A DNA stretch of 64,000 nucleotides. It comes from Rebecca billardiae RCC1528 (Eukaryota > Haptophyta). The DNA is taken from NCBI GenBank assembly GCA_965240325.2, contig OZ251230.1, positions 2,108,001 through 2,172,000 on the forward strand, read 5' to 3'. This document shows positions 1-11,012 of the stretch, piece by piece. The notes beneath the pieces are model-generated. The model was not told where the DNA came from. It saw nothing but the letters and a program-made list of their open reading frames with translations, and did not search any database. Every line of letters begins with the position of its first letter. The first letter of the stretch is position 1. Both the position numbers and the translations under genes were made by a program.

Positions 1-1363
1 CGCCGGCGGCGGCGCCGGCGGCGGCGGCCGCGGCTGCGCGCTCCAGCGTGTGTGCGCCCGCGGCTGCCGAGGTCGGAGCCGGGTACGGCTGCTCGGAGGC
101 GGCGCTGCGCGGCGAGGAGCGCGCGCCGATCGACCTGCGCGGCAAGCTCTACCTCGCGCCGCTCACCACGGTGGGCAACCTGCCCTTCCGCCGGCTGTGC
201 GTGTCGGCGGGCGCGGACGTGACGTGCTCGGAGATGGCGCTCGCGACCAAGCTGCTGCAGGGCGAGCAGTCCGAGTGGGCGCTGCTGCGGCGGCACGAGA
301 GCGAGACGCTGTTCGGCGCGCAGCTCGCCGCGGCGCACTCGGACACGCTCGCGCGCGCGTGCGAGGCCGTCGCGACCCACACGGACGTGCGCTTTGTCGA
401 CATCAACATGGGGTGCCCGATCGACCCGGTGTGCAACAAGGGGATGGGCAGCGTGCTGGTCGCACGGCCCGCGCGCGTCGCTGAGCTCGTGCGCTCGGCG
501 AGCGCGACGCTGCGCCCGTGGGGCGTGGGGCTGACGGTGAAGCTGCGGATGGGCGTGGAGGACAAGAGCCCGGTCGCGCACCGTCTGGTGCCGCACCTCA
601 AGCACTGGGGCGCGGCCGCGTGCACGCTCCACGGCCGCTCGCGCCAGCAGCGCTACTCGCGCGCCGCCGACTGGGACTACGTGGAGCGCTGCGCGCGCGA
701 GGCTTCGGTGCCGCTGATCGGCAACGGCGACATGTTCACGCACGAGGACCTGGCGGCCGCGCTCGGCCGGCCGGCGATCGCGTCGGTGATGGTGGCGCGC
801 GGCGCGCTCGTCAAGCCGTGGATCTTCACCGAGCTCAAGGAGCGCCGGCTGTGGGACATCTCCGCGCCCGAGCGGCTGCAGCTGATGCAGGACTTTGTGC
901 ACCACGGCCTCGAGCACTGGGGCTCGGTGTGCGCAGCGGACGGGAGGGGGCGGGGGCGCGGCAGGGCGGTCGGAGAGGGGGGCGGCGCGGGGCGGCGCGG
1001 GAGGGCCGCACGGCGCGCCGCCGCCGCGCTCACCCGCGAGCCGCGCGCCCCCGCCCCGCGCCGCCGCCGGCTGTGCAGGACGATCTGGGCGTGGCGCGCA
1101 CGCGCCACTTCCTGCTCGAGTGGCTCTCCTTCTCGTGCAGGTACGTGCCCGTGGGGCTGCTCGAGCGGCTGCCGCCGCGCATCCAGGACTGCGCGCCGCC
1201 GTTCGTCGGGCGCTCCGACCTGGAGACCCTGCTCGGCTCGAGCAGCGCGCACGACTGGGTGCGCCTCTCCGAGATGGTGCTCGGGCCGGTGCCGCCCGAG
1301 TTCCGCTTCACGCCCAAGCACAAGGCGAACGCGCAGGCAGGGCCGATGGTCGCGGAGGGGTAG
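1..1363 (+). CDS. DUS3L: tRNA-dihydrouridine(47) synthase, 5'-partial, two exons
   Basis: FMN-dependent enzyme that reduces a uridine in the variable-loop region of tRNA. The window opens inside the gene: the frame is open from base 3 and no credible ATG precedes the catalytic domain, so the N-terminus (zinc-finger part in the family) lies upstream. Visible motifs are [14 protein letters not shown] (FMN-site start), the active-site Cys stretch [20 protein letters not shown], the [11 protein letters not shown] loop and NGDMF. Exon 1 ends at 926 after EHWGS; a 152-bp intron (GTGTGC...GTGCAG, 927-1078, phase 0) is removed; exon 2 starts [20 protein letters not shown] and gives the C-terminal helical domain with [12 protein letters not shown] and [17 protein letters not shown], both typical of Dus3. 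Stop TAG at 1361. Family assignment is firm; the splice is inferred. Confidence 0.93.
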
Positions 1364-1854
1364 GCTGCGCCGCGCGCGGCGGCGGGCGCCACGGGGCGGG
1401 GCCCACCGCCCGGCGCCGCTGCCGTGCCCGTGCATGGCGCGACGAGCGGCATGGATGGCCTCGCGCCTCGGCACTGGCAGGCCGCCGACCGCGCCTGGGC
1501 TCGATCCCGTGGCAACGTGTCCGACTTTGGGCGGACGGGGTCTACTGCGTCGGACGTCACGTTGAATCACCCCGATACGTTTGATGCACCCGGTACGGCG
1601 GCGCGGCCCGTGCCCTCGTACTCGTAAGCTGCCGTAGTGCCCTGACTACTGAGGACGCGCGGAGTCAATAAACGGCGGAGAATCGTCATCGTCACAATCT
1701 GTCCATCGATCAGCATACAGTTTACTAAGAATAAGAGACGCACACAGCTCAGGCAGGCGAGATTGACGCCCGCCAACTGTCACCCAGTATCGAAACAAGG
1801 CCGGATGAACCTAAAAAATGCGCGGAGGGGAACGCCGCCAAACCGGCAAGCAAG
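1364..1854. other. intergenic, carries one repeat end
   Basis: No credible gene. It is less GC-rich than the flanking genes. The only recognisable element is the MITE end at 1716-1785. Confidence 0.5.
1716..1785 (+). repeat. solo end of the TACAGTTTACTAAGAATAAG repeat family
   Basis: Begins TACAGTTTACTAAGAATAAG and runs through the GAGACGCACACAGCTCAGG block to CCAACTGTCACC. The same block starts the copies at 8614, 35694 and 46055. Here it stops after about 70 bp and no inverted partner end is seen, so it looks truncated. Confidence 0.7.
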
Positions 1855-2451
1855 ATGGCGGACTCGTCGCGCCCTCCGCCTGACCGAGAGCGCGATTACG
1901 ATCGCAATGATGAGGCGGGCGCGAGCGGCCGAGGCGCGGCAGCCGACAGCCGCCGAAAGCCTGCTCCCGCGCAGCCAAAGCAGAATGCCAACTACGAGAC
2001 CAGCGGGCTGCTTGCCAAGGAGACCAACACGTTCAACGGCGTCGTGCTCAAGTGGAACGAGCCCGCGGACGCCAAGGTGCCGACGGAGAAGTGGCGGCTG
2101 TACGTCTTCAAGGACGACAAGCCGCTTGACGAGCCGTTTCACGTCCACCGGCAGAGCGCCTATCTGCTCGGCCGAGAGCGCCGGGTCGCGGACATCCCGC
2201 TCGACCACCCCTCGTGCTCCAGCCAGCACGCGGTGCTGCAGTTCCGCCTCACCGAGAAGGCGGAGGACGGGGTGAAGAGGCGACGCGTCCGGCCGTACCT
2301 GATGGACCTGAACTCGACCAACGGGAGCTACCTCAACGGCGAGCAGATCGAGCCGCAGCGCTACGTCGAGCTCTTCGAGCAGGACGTGCTCAAGTTTGCG
2401 TACAGCGCGCGCGAGTACGTGCTGCTGCACGACAAGTCAGCCGACGACTGA
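1855..2451 (+). CDS. SNIP1: SNIP1/Pml1-like FHA-domain protein
   Basis: 198 aa, single exon. The N-terminal ~45 residues are charged and Arg/Asp-rich. Residues ~50-195 match the FHA domain of SNIP1 (animals), Pml1 (yeast) and DAWDLE (plants): YETSGLLAKETNTFNGVVLKW, then YLLGRERRVADIPLDHPSCSSQHAVLQFR, then LMDLNSTNGSYLNG. The phosphothreonine-binding residues of the GRE, SxxH and NSTNG loops are all present. In the family this protein acts in the nucleus, in the pre-mRNA retention-and-splicing complex and in small-RNA biogenesis. ATG 1855 is the first in frame and lies shortly before the conserved region. The C-terminus ends immediately after the FHA fold, as in Pml1. It is convergent with another FHA gene downstream. 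Confidence 0.92.
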   Translation: MADSSRPPPDRERDYDRNDEAGASGRGAAADSRRKPAPAQPKQNANYETSGLLAKETNTFNGVVLKWNEPADAKVPTEKWRLYVFKDDKPLDEPFHVHRQSAYLLGRERRVADIPLDHPSCSSQHAVLQFRLTEKAEDGVKRRRVRPYLMDLNSTNGSYLNGEQIEPQRYVELFEQDVLKFAYSAREYVLLHDKSADD

Positions 2452-2689
2452 CGCCCGCCCGGCGGGGCGGCGGATGGGCGTCCAGCGCGGGAGGTCAACA
2501 CGCGCGCGGGGCAAGCCGGCAGGCTGTTACGGCGGCGACGGGCGGGCCGTGCTGGGGACGCCGCCCGTGCATTACGATGACCCGCCGGGGGGCTGCGGGT
2601 CGCGTACTTGATGATTCGCCTGATTCGGTAATATCCGTCTATCCGTAATGCGATGTATCATGCGCCATACTCTCGATCTACGCGCGCTC

Positions 2690-2835
2690 TCTCTCTCTCA
2701 GTCTCAGCGATCTCTCTCTCGTCTCTTTCTCTCTCTCTCTCTCCACTCTTCACTCTCTCTCTCGTCTCTATATGATAATAACGGTCGTCGCATATATATA
2801 TACATATATATATGTATATATATATACATACATAG
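2690..2835. repeat. CT-rich then TA microsatellite
   Basis: Imperfect CT repeats (about 2690-2770) followed by TATATA runs (about 2793-2832), between the convergent SNIP1 and FHA coiled-coil genes. Any apparent open frame here is simple repeat. Confidence 0.85.
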
Positions 2836-2919
2836 AAATAAAGAAATATAAAAGAAATAATAGCGCGCGAGCTTATACGCCTACGGCGGAGGCGGAGCTG
2901 GCGCCATCGCTGCCTGCTG

Positions 2920-5900
2920 CTAGTCCTCGTCGGGGCTCGAAGCCGCTGACGAGTGCGCCCCGACGAGCGCGTCGGGGACAGGCGCCGGCGCCGCGGCAGC
3001 TGGCGCTGCCCGGGGCGAGGTAGCGCTTGGCGAAGCCGCCCCCCCCTGGGCCTGTGCCTGAGGCTGCACCATGCCGGCCGCCGGAGCTGCGGACGCGGGT
3101 GCCTCGCCGTCGGCTACCGTTGCGTGCGCCGGTGCGAGCATCAGCGCCGCCGCCGACTGGCTGCCGTTGCGCTCCAGCAAGGCTCGCTCAGCTGAGAGCG
3201 ACGCGCCCGACGCCAGCGAGCGCTCGCTCCCCGCGCGGGAGACGGCGGCCACCGCCTCCGCGGGCGGGCTGCGCCAGTGGGCGGCTTCGGCCGGGAGCTC
3301 CGCCGGCGCCGGGGCTGCGGCCACGACAGCGGCTGCGGGCGGCGGCGTTGCTGGCGCTGGCGGCGGCGCGCTCTCACGCGGCGTGGGTGCGCGTGAGTCG
3401 TGGGCTGGGGACTGCGTGCCTTCCGACGTCGGGGCGGGCGGGTGGCCCGCCGTCGCCCCAGCCGGTGCATGCAGGGCTGTCGCCGCACTCGTTGGGCCTG
3501 CGGAAGCCGCGTCCGTCGCGTCGGCCCGCGCGGCCGAAGCAGCCAGCGGTGCGCGCTCAGCGCTGCGCCGCTCCTCGCGCGCACCCGCCGGCGCGCACGC
3601 GGCCGTGCGGCCGTGCGAGGGCGGGGTGGCCGAGGCCAACGAGCCCTCCGACGGCGCGCGCCCCACCGGCCGGTCGAGCGCCTCGCCGCCGTCGCGCGGC
3701 GCGGCCCACGCGCCGCCCGTGTGCGCGAGGCTGAGCGCCGCGTGCACCGCCTGCGCGGCGCGCGCCTCCTCGCGCGCCTGCCTCAGCTGCACCTCGCGCG
3801 AGCGCAGCAGCCCGCGCAGCAGGCCCTCGCGCGCGAGCGCGTCAAGGGAGGCGGCGTCGGCGCCGGCGGCGGGGAGCAGCGCGCTGCCGGCGAGGCCGGG
3901 CGCGCTGCGCGGCGGCAGGCTCGACGCGTCGGCCGCCCCGCCGCCGCCTGTGAGCACGGCTGCGCGCGCGCGCCGGGCCGAGGCGTGTGGCGCGCGCGTG
4001 AGGACTGCTGCGCGCGCGCGCACGGCTGCGCGCGCGAGCGCGCGCGCGCGCTCACCCTCGAGGTAGGCGCTGAAGTCGCGCTCGGCGCGCAGCTCGTCTG
4101 CGAGCGCCTGGTTGGAGACGCGCAGCCGCTCGCTCGCCTCCGCCGTGCCCTGCGCGGCGCGGTGTGGCGGCGGCGCGCGTCAGTCGGCGCGCGCGCGCGC
4201 GCGGCGCAGCAGGCGGGCTCGCGCGGCCGCCGCGCGTCCTTGGCGCGCACCTGCGCGCGCAGCTCCTCGAGCTCGTCGCGCAGCCCCCGCAGCCGCGCGC
4301 CAAAGTCTGCGGCCGGGCCGGCGGGTCCGCCCGCGCTGCCGGCGACCGCGCTGATCGCGTCGGCGCGCGCGCGCTCGGCGCCGAGCGCACGGTGCGCGGC
4401 GCCGAGCTGTGCGCGCGCCTCCGCCAGCTCGGCCTCCTTGGAGACGAGCACGCCGCCGAGGAAGTCGGCGGCCGCGCGCCTGTCCTCCTCCTCGCCCGCC
4501 GATGCGCCCGCCGCGCTGTGCCGCGCGACGCGGCGCAGCGCGGCCGCGAGCTGCTCCCTCAGAGACGCCAGCTCGGCGGCGGCCGCGGCGCGCTCGGCGG
4601 CCGCCGCCTGCTCGGCAGCGTCGAGCTGCGCGCGCAGGACGGCTGCCTCCTCGCGCAGCGCGCTCCACGCGCGCTCCGAGCGGTGCGCGCCGGCGCGCGC
4701 GCCGGCGAGCTCCTCGCGAAGCGCGTGCAACTCGGCGGCGTGCGACGCGGCCACGCGCTGCGCGGCGGCCGCGCCCTCGGCACCCGCCACGCCCGCGCGC
4801 AGCGCTCGCTGCAGCCCGGCCGCCTCCGCCTCGCACACGCACAGCGCGCGCCGCGCCGCCGCGGCCTCGGCCTCGGCGGCGGCGAGCGCGCGCGGGCAGC
4901 GCTCCGCCGCGCGCCGCCCGAGCTCGTGCTCCGCGCGCGCGAGCAGCGCCCTCAGCTCCGCGTTGTGCCCGTGCAGCCCGCGCACCAGCTCGGCGAGAGC
5001 GGCCTCGCGCGACGCGGCGTCGGCCGTGTCGCCGCGCGGGAGCGGCGGGCCCGCGCCGCCGTCGGCGCCGAGCAGCTGCAGCAGCTCGAGGCAGCGCGCA
5101 GACGTGCCGTGCAGCCGCGCCGCGCTCGCCTCCTCCGCGTACCGCGCGTCCGCCCACGCGGCCGCGCCGTCGGGCGGCGCGGCCGTGGCCTCGAGCGCGG
5201 CCGCGCTCGCGCGGCGCAGCGCGCCGTCGTCGGCGGTGCCGCGCGCGCCGAGGGAGCGCAGCAGCGCGCGCTCGAGCGCGGCGAGATTCGCCTCGGCGGC
5301 GCGCAGCACGCCACCCACGCCCGCGGCCGGCGCGCGCGGCGCGTGCGCCCACGTGGCGAAGCCGCCCGGCGCGGCCGGCGCCAGCCCTTCGGCCGCTTCG
5401 AGCGGCGTGGCGGCTGGCGCGTCGGCGGCCGGCCGCGAGCGCGGCTCAGGCGCTGCGAGGCTGGGCGGCGGCTCGGGGCTGTCCGGCCGGCCCGCGCCGT
5501 GCTCGGCCGTCTCGAGCGCCGCGCGCAGCTCAGGCGCGCTGCGCGCCGCCGCCGCCGAGCGCACGCCGTCCTCGTCGTCGGGCACGCCCGCCCAGGCGGC
5601 GCGCCGCGGCGCCGACTCGGCGGCAGCGGCGGCGCGGTGCGCTCGGATCTCGAGCGCGCTGCTGCTGCGCGCGCGGCCGAGCGCGCTCGCCTGGGTGCTC
5701 GCGCGGCGGCTGGGCGCGGCCGACGCCGGCCGGCCAAGCCCGCTCGCCTGGGTACTCGCCCGCCGGCTGGGCGAGCCCGCCGGCTGCCGCGCGCGCGTCG
5801 AGCCCGCCGGCGGGCGCTCGGGCGCGCGCGGCGGCGGGTGCGCGTCCGGCTCGGCGCCGCGCTCGCCCTCGGACGGGTCGAAGACGAGGCGGGCGGGGGC

Positions 5901-6686
5901 GGGCGGGTGGGGCTCGCGCGGCGCGAGGGCGGGCGGCGGCGAGCGCATCCGGACGGGGCTCGAGCTGCCCCGCCGCGAGCGCGCGCCGCGCGCCGCCGCG
6001 CCGTTGGCGTGCGGGTTGAAGCGCAGCAGCTGCTCGGAGGTCGGCCCGAAGAAGCCCGCATTCGGCTTGCCCGCGTGCGGCAGCTCGGGCGGCGGCTTGG
6101 TGGGCGAGACGTTCTCGGACATGGCCGCGCCCTCGTGCGAGAAGATCCAGCCGTTCCCGTCCGGGGCGGGGCTGTGCAGGCCCGCCGCATGCGTCGGCTT
6201 GCGAGGCTCGGCCGCGGCGTCGGCCGCGTGCGGCGCGTCGTCGGCCGGCGGCGGCTCCTCGCGCGAGTGCATGAGGACCCACGTCGACTTGTCGAAGCCG
6301 AAGCGCAGGCGGTCGCCGTGCGAGAGCCGCTCCTCGCGGCCGTGCACGCGCAGCTCGTTCAGGAAGCAGCCGTTGCGCGAGTTGACGTCGCGCAGCGTCG
6401 CGCCGCCCTCGGCCGTGCCGCTCACGCGGATCTGCGCGTGCGCGCCCGAGACGGAGCGGTCCTCGAGGACGAGGCGGTTGCGCGCGGGGTCGCGGCCGAT
6501 CGTGTACAGCTGGCCGAGCTCGAGCGCGACGACGCGCTGCCGATTGCGCAGGAACGCCCACGGTGGCGCCGCCGCCTCCTCGGCGGGCATGCCGGCGCGC
6601 AACAGCCCGCGTCGACCGTTGCTTGGGTGTTGAGCAACCAGCAGGATGCCGGCCGGGGCAACTGCCCACTGACCACTGTCGACCAA
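2920..6686 (-). CDS. Large FHA-domain coiled-coil protein, three exons
   Basis: The N-terminal FHA domain (about residues 40-145 from ATG 6686) shows LYTIGRDPARNRLVLEDRSVSGAHAQIRV and LRDVNSRNGCFLNELRVHG. A Pro/Arg/Ser-rich linker follows, then several hundred residues of Ala/Glu/Arg heptad coiled coil, and a Pro/Ala/Ser-rich tail ending SSPDED. Exon 1 ends at 4251 (ELRAQ); intron 4150-4250 (GTGCGC...GCGCAG, phase 0); exon 2 4149-4056 encodes 31 coiled-coil residues; intron 3948-4055 (GTGAGC...TCACAG, phase 1); exon 3 3947-2920. The domain order suggests a phospho-dependent scaffold, perhaps cytoskeletal or centrosomal; that is inference. ATG 6590 (MPAEEAAAPPWAF) is an equally good start, because the DNA between the two ATGs looks more like 5'UTR. 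The opposite strand is open for long stretches only because of the GC bias. Confidence 0.75.
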
Positions 6687-6774
6687 CGACCGGAAGACTA
6701 CGCCGGTCTGTTTTGTGGCGGTGTCTTTGTGCAGTGTTGGATGGCGTCAATCAACGCCTTACTGTAACCAAGTG

Positions 6775-6800
6775 TGCACGTTAAAACATAGTAAACTGTA
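6775..6800. repeat. 26-bp exact repeat, second copy at 38273
   Basis: Identical to 38273-38298. It ends AGTAAACTGTA, the same terminal 11 bp as the right end of the complete MITE at 35694-36008, so it is probably the end of a related element. Confidence 0.6.
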
Positions 6801-6920
6801 TGGGGGTACGCGAGATTTGAAAATATGTTTTAATTGTTTTTCACTGCCAGCACCCAGAATTAATGGGCAAATGGTTGCTCAGCAGCGAGAGCCGAAGACG
6901 CGCGTCGTTCGGAAAAAGGC

Positions 6921-7592
6921 ATGGCGGCCCGCGTTCACGTCCGCCTGGGCTTGATGGGGGCAAGGGCAGGGCAGCTTCTAGCCAGCTGGGCAGCCCGCGC
7001 GGGGCGTCAGAGGTACCATGCGCTTCTGGCCGCATCGAGTGGCTCTATCGCCGCCGCGCTCTTCCCGTGGCAGGGGGCGTGTGGCACCCTGTGCGAGCCT
7101 GCGCCATCCACATCGTCCGCTCGCAGCGTGTGCGGCGTGTGGGTGCAGGACCAGGCGCAACGCGAGTCCTTGTGCCCGTTCATTGGCGGCCTAGGCATGC
7201 CCGCCGCTCCTTTCGTGTGCCGGCTCGTCGACCGCGTCACCATCACGCTCCGCATCTCGGTTGAGCCCAGCCCAGACGGGCCGGTGCTGCAGGTGGTGGA
7301 CAAGTCCATCTTCGGGCGCAACGTGACGCGCGCGGTGCTCGGTGGCGCCGAGGCAGAGCAGGCCACTCGTGGAGGCCGCAAGAAGTACATGCTTTCGGCG
7401 TGGCGAGGCGAGCATGACGCGGTCTTCATCCGCTGCCGCCTCTTCCAGCGCGGGCCAGGCTGGGAGACGCTGATGGAGCGCCGCGTGCAGCCGGATGGCA
7501 GCCTGGTCGAGATCAACACCCTCCGTTCGCCGGGTGAGGACGACGTCGTCGTGCGGCGCTACTTTGTCCGGACGCCGGAGGTGCTTTCGTGA
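6921..7592 (+). CDS. Conserved-looking hypothetical, possible lipocalin/FABP-like barrel
   Basis: 223 aa and not recognised with certainty. From about residue 70 the protein reads GVWVQDQAQRESLCPFIGGL, followed by alternating beta-rich segments (RVTITLRISVEP, VLQVVDKSIFGRNV, AVFIRCRLFQRG) and a closing WETLMERRVQPDGSLVEIN...VVRRYFVR. The strand-turn-strand spacing and the late DG-turn resemble small intracellular lipid-binding beta-barrels described in algae; this is a pattern match only. The first ~65 residues are Ala-rich and could be a targeting peptide or non-coding, with the real start at a later Met. It is divergent from the FHA coiled-coil gene, with about 230 bp between starts. Confidence 0.5.
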   Translation: MAARVHVRLGLMGARAGQLLASWAARAGRQRYHALLAASSGSIAAALFPWQGACGTLCEPAPSTSSARSVCGVWVQDQAQRESLCPFIGGLGMPAAPFVCRLVDRVTITLRISVEPSPDGPVLQVVDKSIFGRNVTRAVLGGAEAEQATRGGRKKYMLSAWRGEHDAVFIRCRLFQRGPGWETLMERRVQPDGSLVEINTLRSPGEDDVVVRRYFVRTPEVLS

Positions 7593-8454
7593 CGCGGTTG
7601 GTGTGTCAGACCTCCGTGACTGAACAGCGCCGCAGTGTCATGATACTATTCAGACGTGGAACGGTACTCCGAGCTGTCCGGCTGGATCCAGACTGAGACA
7701 GTATCGGCCACGTGGCACGTCTGACTGAATTATCACTCATATCAGCAATCATCATGACACTGCCGACTGCGGCGGTCACAGTGTCAGTCAATGCTGTCAA
7801 GTGTCAGCGAGGGACCTCCCGCCACGCCAGGCTCGGCTGTACTATGGGTATTTAATTTGACCTTAATTCGATATCATCAGACAATTAAATAATCACTACG
7901 ACTCTAACTCATGCTACTGACGACAAACTCACAAAGTTCAAACCCGCCGCGCTGCGGCTCATAAGCCATATCCCGGTCCGTGACCGTTATAGTAAGAGAG
8001 AGTGACGACGGGGCCTGCGAGCAGCGAGGACTGGCTCCGGTTCATTAGTAAGGCTACCTGGTCAATTAATGAAATTATTTAATATAATATGTGAAAGTAC
8101 TCACTGTGTCTCTACAATCGGCCGCGGCGCCGCTGTCGCATGGCCGGTCGGCGCCCAGTGCGCCCACGGTCCGGCCTGCTGCTCCGGCCACGGCCGGAGT
8201 GAGTAACTGTCAACTGAGTTAGTGCGGCCGTGCGGCGGACAGACTGAGACGACTGTTGTCTGTTCAGCCATAGACTCATAGTAGTCCGATAGTACGGTAA
8301 CGGTAGAGAGTGATTAGTCGGTCGGTTCGGCGAGTGAATCAGACGGTGACAGTTGCGGAAGGGCTGGGGCAGTCTGAAGGCCACGACGGGCGGAGTGGCG
8401 CAGGCGCGCCGCGAGGCCGGAGGCGGGCGTCAGCCCCGGGGTCATCCGCATCGG
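7593..8454. other. intergenic, no gene seen
   Basis: AT-richer sequence with stops in all frames. No motif, tRNA or repeat was recognised. Confidence 0.5.
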
Positions 8455-8607
8455 CAGGCCTCGCAGGCGGACGGCTGACGGCGCTACCATCGGCGACGGC
8501 TTCATGGCGGTGACAGTTGGCGGGCGTCAATCTCGCCTGCGGGCCTGCCTGAGCTGTGTCCGTGTGTGCGTCTCTTATTCTTGTACATGATACATCACAA
8601 ACTGTAC
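8455..8607 (-). mobile_element. MITE-family copy, inverted, left arm of head-to-head pair
   Basis: Reverse complement of the 5' part of the family defined at 35694: read on the minus strand it carries CTTATTC-region, GCAGGCGAGATTGACGCCCG, GTGACAG and ATGAAGCCGTCGCCGATGGT blocks. Its outer end (ACAAACTGTA, 8598-8607) faces the outer end of the next copy. Confidence 0.65.
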
Positions 8608-8613
8608 CGGTAC

Positions 8614-8757
8614 GTACAGTTTACTAAGAATAAGTTATAAGAGACGCACACAGCTCAGGCAGGCGAGATCGACGCCCGCCAACTGTCACCGCCCATGAAG
8701 CCGTCGTCGCCGATGGCTGCGCCGCCGGAAAATTCGTTCAGCCGTCCGCCTGCGAAC
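8614..8757 (+). mobile_element. MITE-family copy, right arm of head-to-head pair
   Basis: Starts TACAGTTTACTAAGAATAAG and, after a short ATAA-type insertion, follows the family sequence through CCGTCCGCCTGCGA, then loses similarity. Together with 8455-8607 it makes an inverted repeat of about 150 bp per arm around a 6-bp centre. Confidence 0.7.
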
Positions 8758-9623
8758 AGTACTCAAGAATTGGTCCGGACGACCGCGAGATGATGCGTGT
8801 ACACGTACAGGTACTGAGTTTCGATTCCGCATCGAACCGACGGTTCTACTCAGTATGAGCTCGGCTGTGAGATAAATTACTTTATTATAATGGCCCGCGG
8901 TGCAGGGCGGAGCGCGCAGCGTGGAGCCCGCACCAGCGGGCCCGAACAACGTTTCAAAAAGATCTTTGATCAAGAAAAAAGGGACGGGGGACGATTTTCA
9001 GGGCTGGAGGAGACCGAGTTTCGAATTTTGAGACCCTCTCTAATAACATGCATCACGGCCGAAAAAGGTCGCGCCCACGGCAAGTTCATATTGGAGTGAC
9101 GCCCGTCCAAAAAACTTCACGCCCTTTAGGATCCATAACGTAACGAACCGTTACAAGCGATTTTTTCCAGCCAATGAGATTGCCGCAAGGTCATCAAGGA
9201 GCGATGACGACGTATCTAGATAGCCAGCCGGCACCGCGGGCCATTCGTTCATTACTTGTGTGCTGGACTGCGCTTGTTATTAATTCATTACTTGTGTGCT
9301 GGACTGCCGCTAGCTTTTGCGGGTTCTGATCATCAATCACCCAGGGCCCGGTCTGGTCATAAATGAGCCGCCTGCCGTTTATGACGACCCATTCATGTAC
9401 ATGTATGAACAATGGGTCATTAGACCGCGTCGTATCTTAAAAAAAACCGCTTCACGTTGCACCGCGTCGTATCAATGCTCGTAAATGAAATTCTATTCTA
9501 CCGCTTCACGTAGTAACCCTGAGATGATCATAGATTATTGAAGATGCTCGCGTCAAGTCGTCGCGGCCCCGTCACCGACGCAAAACAACAGAGGTGGGCC
9601 CGATCGCACGTGGGTGGGGGGCG
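8758..9623. other. intergenic, no gene seen
   Basis: AT-rich. A short near-duplicate occurs at about 9248-9307 (TTCATTACTTGTGTGCTGGACTG motif twice). The open frames here are short and unlike the GC-rich genes of the window. Confidence 0.45.
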
Positions 9624-11012
9624 ATGGCAAGCAGCACCTCGACCGGCGACGCCGACCAGGACTACGTTCGCCGCGTATTGAACGCGCTGCTCGACTCGAG
9701 GACGGTGACGCGGGTGAACAACACCACGTTCCAGAGCACCGCTGCCGCCATCTCCGTCGCCAGGCACAAGCAGACCATCCCCGGCGCCGCGAGCGAGTAC
9801 GGCGTGTCAACAAAAGCGATCAAGCAGCTCCTTGGCCAGGTCCGCAAGGTGCTGGCGGCGGAGGGCGCACTCGGCAGCGGTGGCGCTGCGCGGTTGATCA
9901 CCGACTTTCGTTCGTGCCCCGCAGGCGTTCGTCACTCGAGGAGCAGCGCGCAAGGGCGAGCCGAGTCCGGAGCACGCGAGCTCGTCGCTCGCCGCCCGGA
10001 GCAGAGCGCGCCGCTGCGAGCGAGCGGGCGCGGCAGAGCTGATGAGCCGGATGCGCCCGGAGCTCGCGCGGCTGAAGGGCGAGCTCGAGCACGCGAGCTC
10101 GCGCCTCGACGCCGAGCGCGAGCTCCTCCTCAACTCGGTCGACGGCGGCGCGGAGGTGCAGCAGCGTGAGGACGAGCAGGAGCATCAGTGAAACGCGCGC
10201 CGGTTCCGGGTCGCGCAGCGGTGCCCAGCTGCCTGCCACGCGAGCGGCGGCCACGTGGCGCGAGGAGCTGCGTGGGGAAATCGCCGCGCGCGTCGACGCG
10301 GCGATCACCGGGCTGCAGGCCTCGGCAATCGACGCGGTGCGCACCCTCGCCGCCAGCCGCGACGACTCCGCCGTCGAGCTGCAGCAGCTGCGCGCGCAGA
10401 TGCCAGAAGTGCCGATGGGCGGCGGCGTATCAGCAGGCTGACGTGCACGAGCACGTGACACGCGGAGGCGCTAGGCGCCAAGCTGGCGAAGTGCGGCGCC
10501 GAGCTCGACGAGCTGAGCGACGCGGCAACGGACGCGCTGGGCGCCCGCGCCGCCATCGTCGCGGCGCCCTCCAGCAGCTCGAGCAGCTGTGGATAGTTGG
10601 CCGTCGAGGCGACCGCGGGTGTGACTCACAGTGTGAGTGAGCCGGCGCGCGGCTCAGCCTGCCGCTGGCAGCCGCCGTCTTCGAGGCCGACGCGGCGGAG
10701 GAGGCGGCGGGCGAGCACGGCGGCGCGGTGGAGCAGGCGCGCACGCGCGGCGGCAGGCGCGACGCGCCGCTCGCCTCGTTCCACCGCCCCGAGCTCCGCT
10801 CGGTCGGTCTCGGTGCGAGGCTGCGCAGCCGGCAGGCCGGGGCCAGCAGTGGCGCGCGCTCTCGCTCTGCCGGCACGAGCGACCAGCGGCCCGTCGTCGA
10901 GCGCATGGCGCAGGGCGAGTACCTCAAGCAGGTGCGCCCGCTCGCGCGCACGCGCCGGCTCGCGCCGCGCCAGCGCCTCTCGTCCTGCCTGCGCGCGCGC
11001 GCCGGCCGCTAG
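9624..11012 (+). CDS. Unrecognised multi-exon protein with HTH-like and coiled-coil parts
   Basis: Tentative model. From ATG 9624 the first exon contains ARHKQTIPGAASEYGVSTKAIKQLL, which looks like a helix-turn-helix. A splice from 9840 or 9849 to 9924 joins a frame reading ELMSRMRPELARLKGELEHA and LDAERELLLNSVDGG (coiled coil). A second splice, 10156-10228 (GTGCAG...GCCCAG, phase 0), joins ATWREELRGEIAARVDAAIT and LQQLRAQMPE, with a stop at 10441. Further coding-like frames (10459-10590, and about 10640-11012 with VVERMAQGEYLKQ) suggest the gene continues through more introns. No family was recognised. Exon borders after 10228 are uncertain. Confidence 0.4.

Noticed and set aside
3400-6767. 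Very long plus-strand open frames (over 1000 and 860 codons) opposite the FHA coiled-coil gene
   Set aside because: Arg/Ala/Ser-only translation without motifs; they exist because the GC-rich antisense strand lacks stops. The minus strand carries a real FHA domain.
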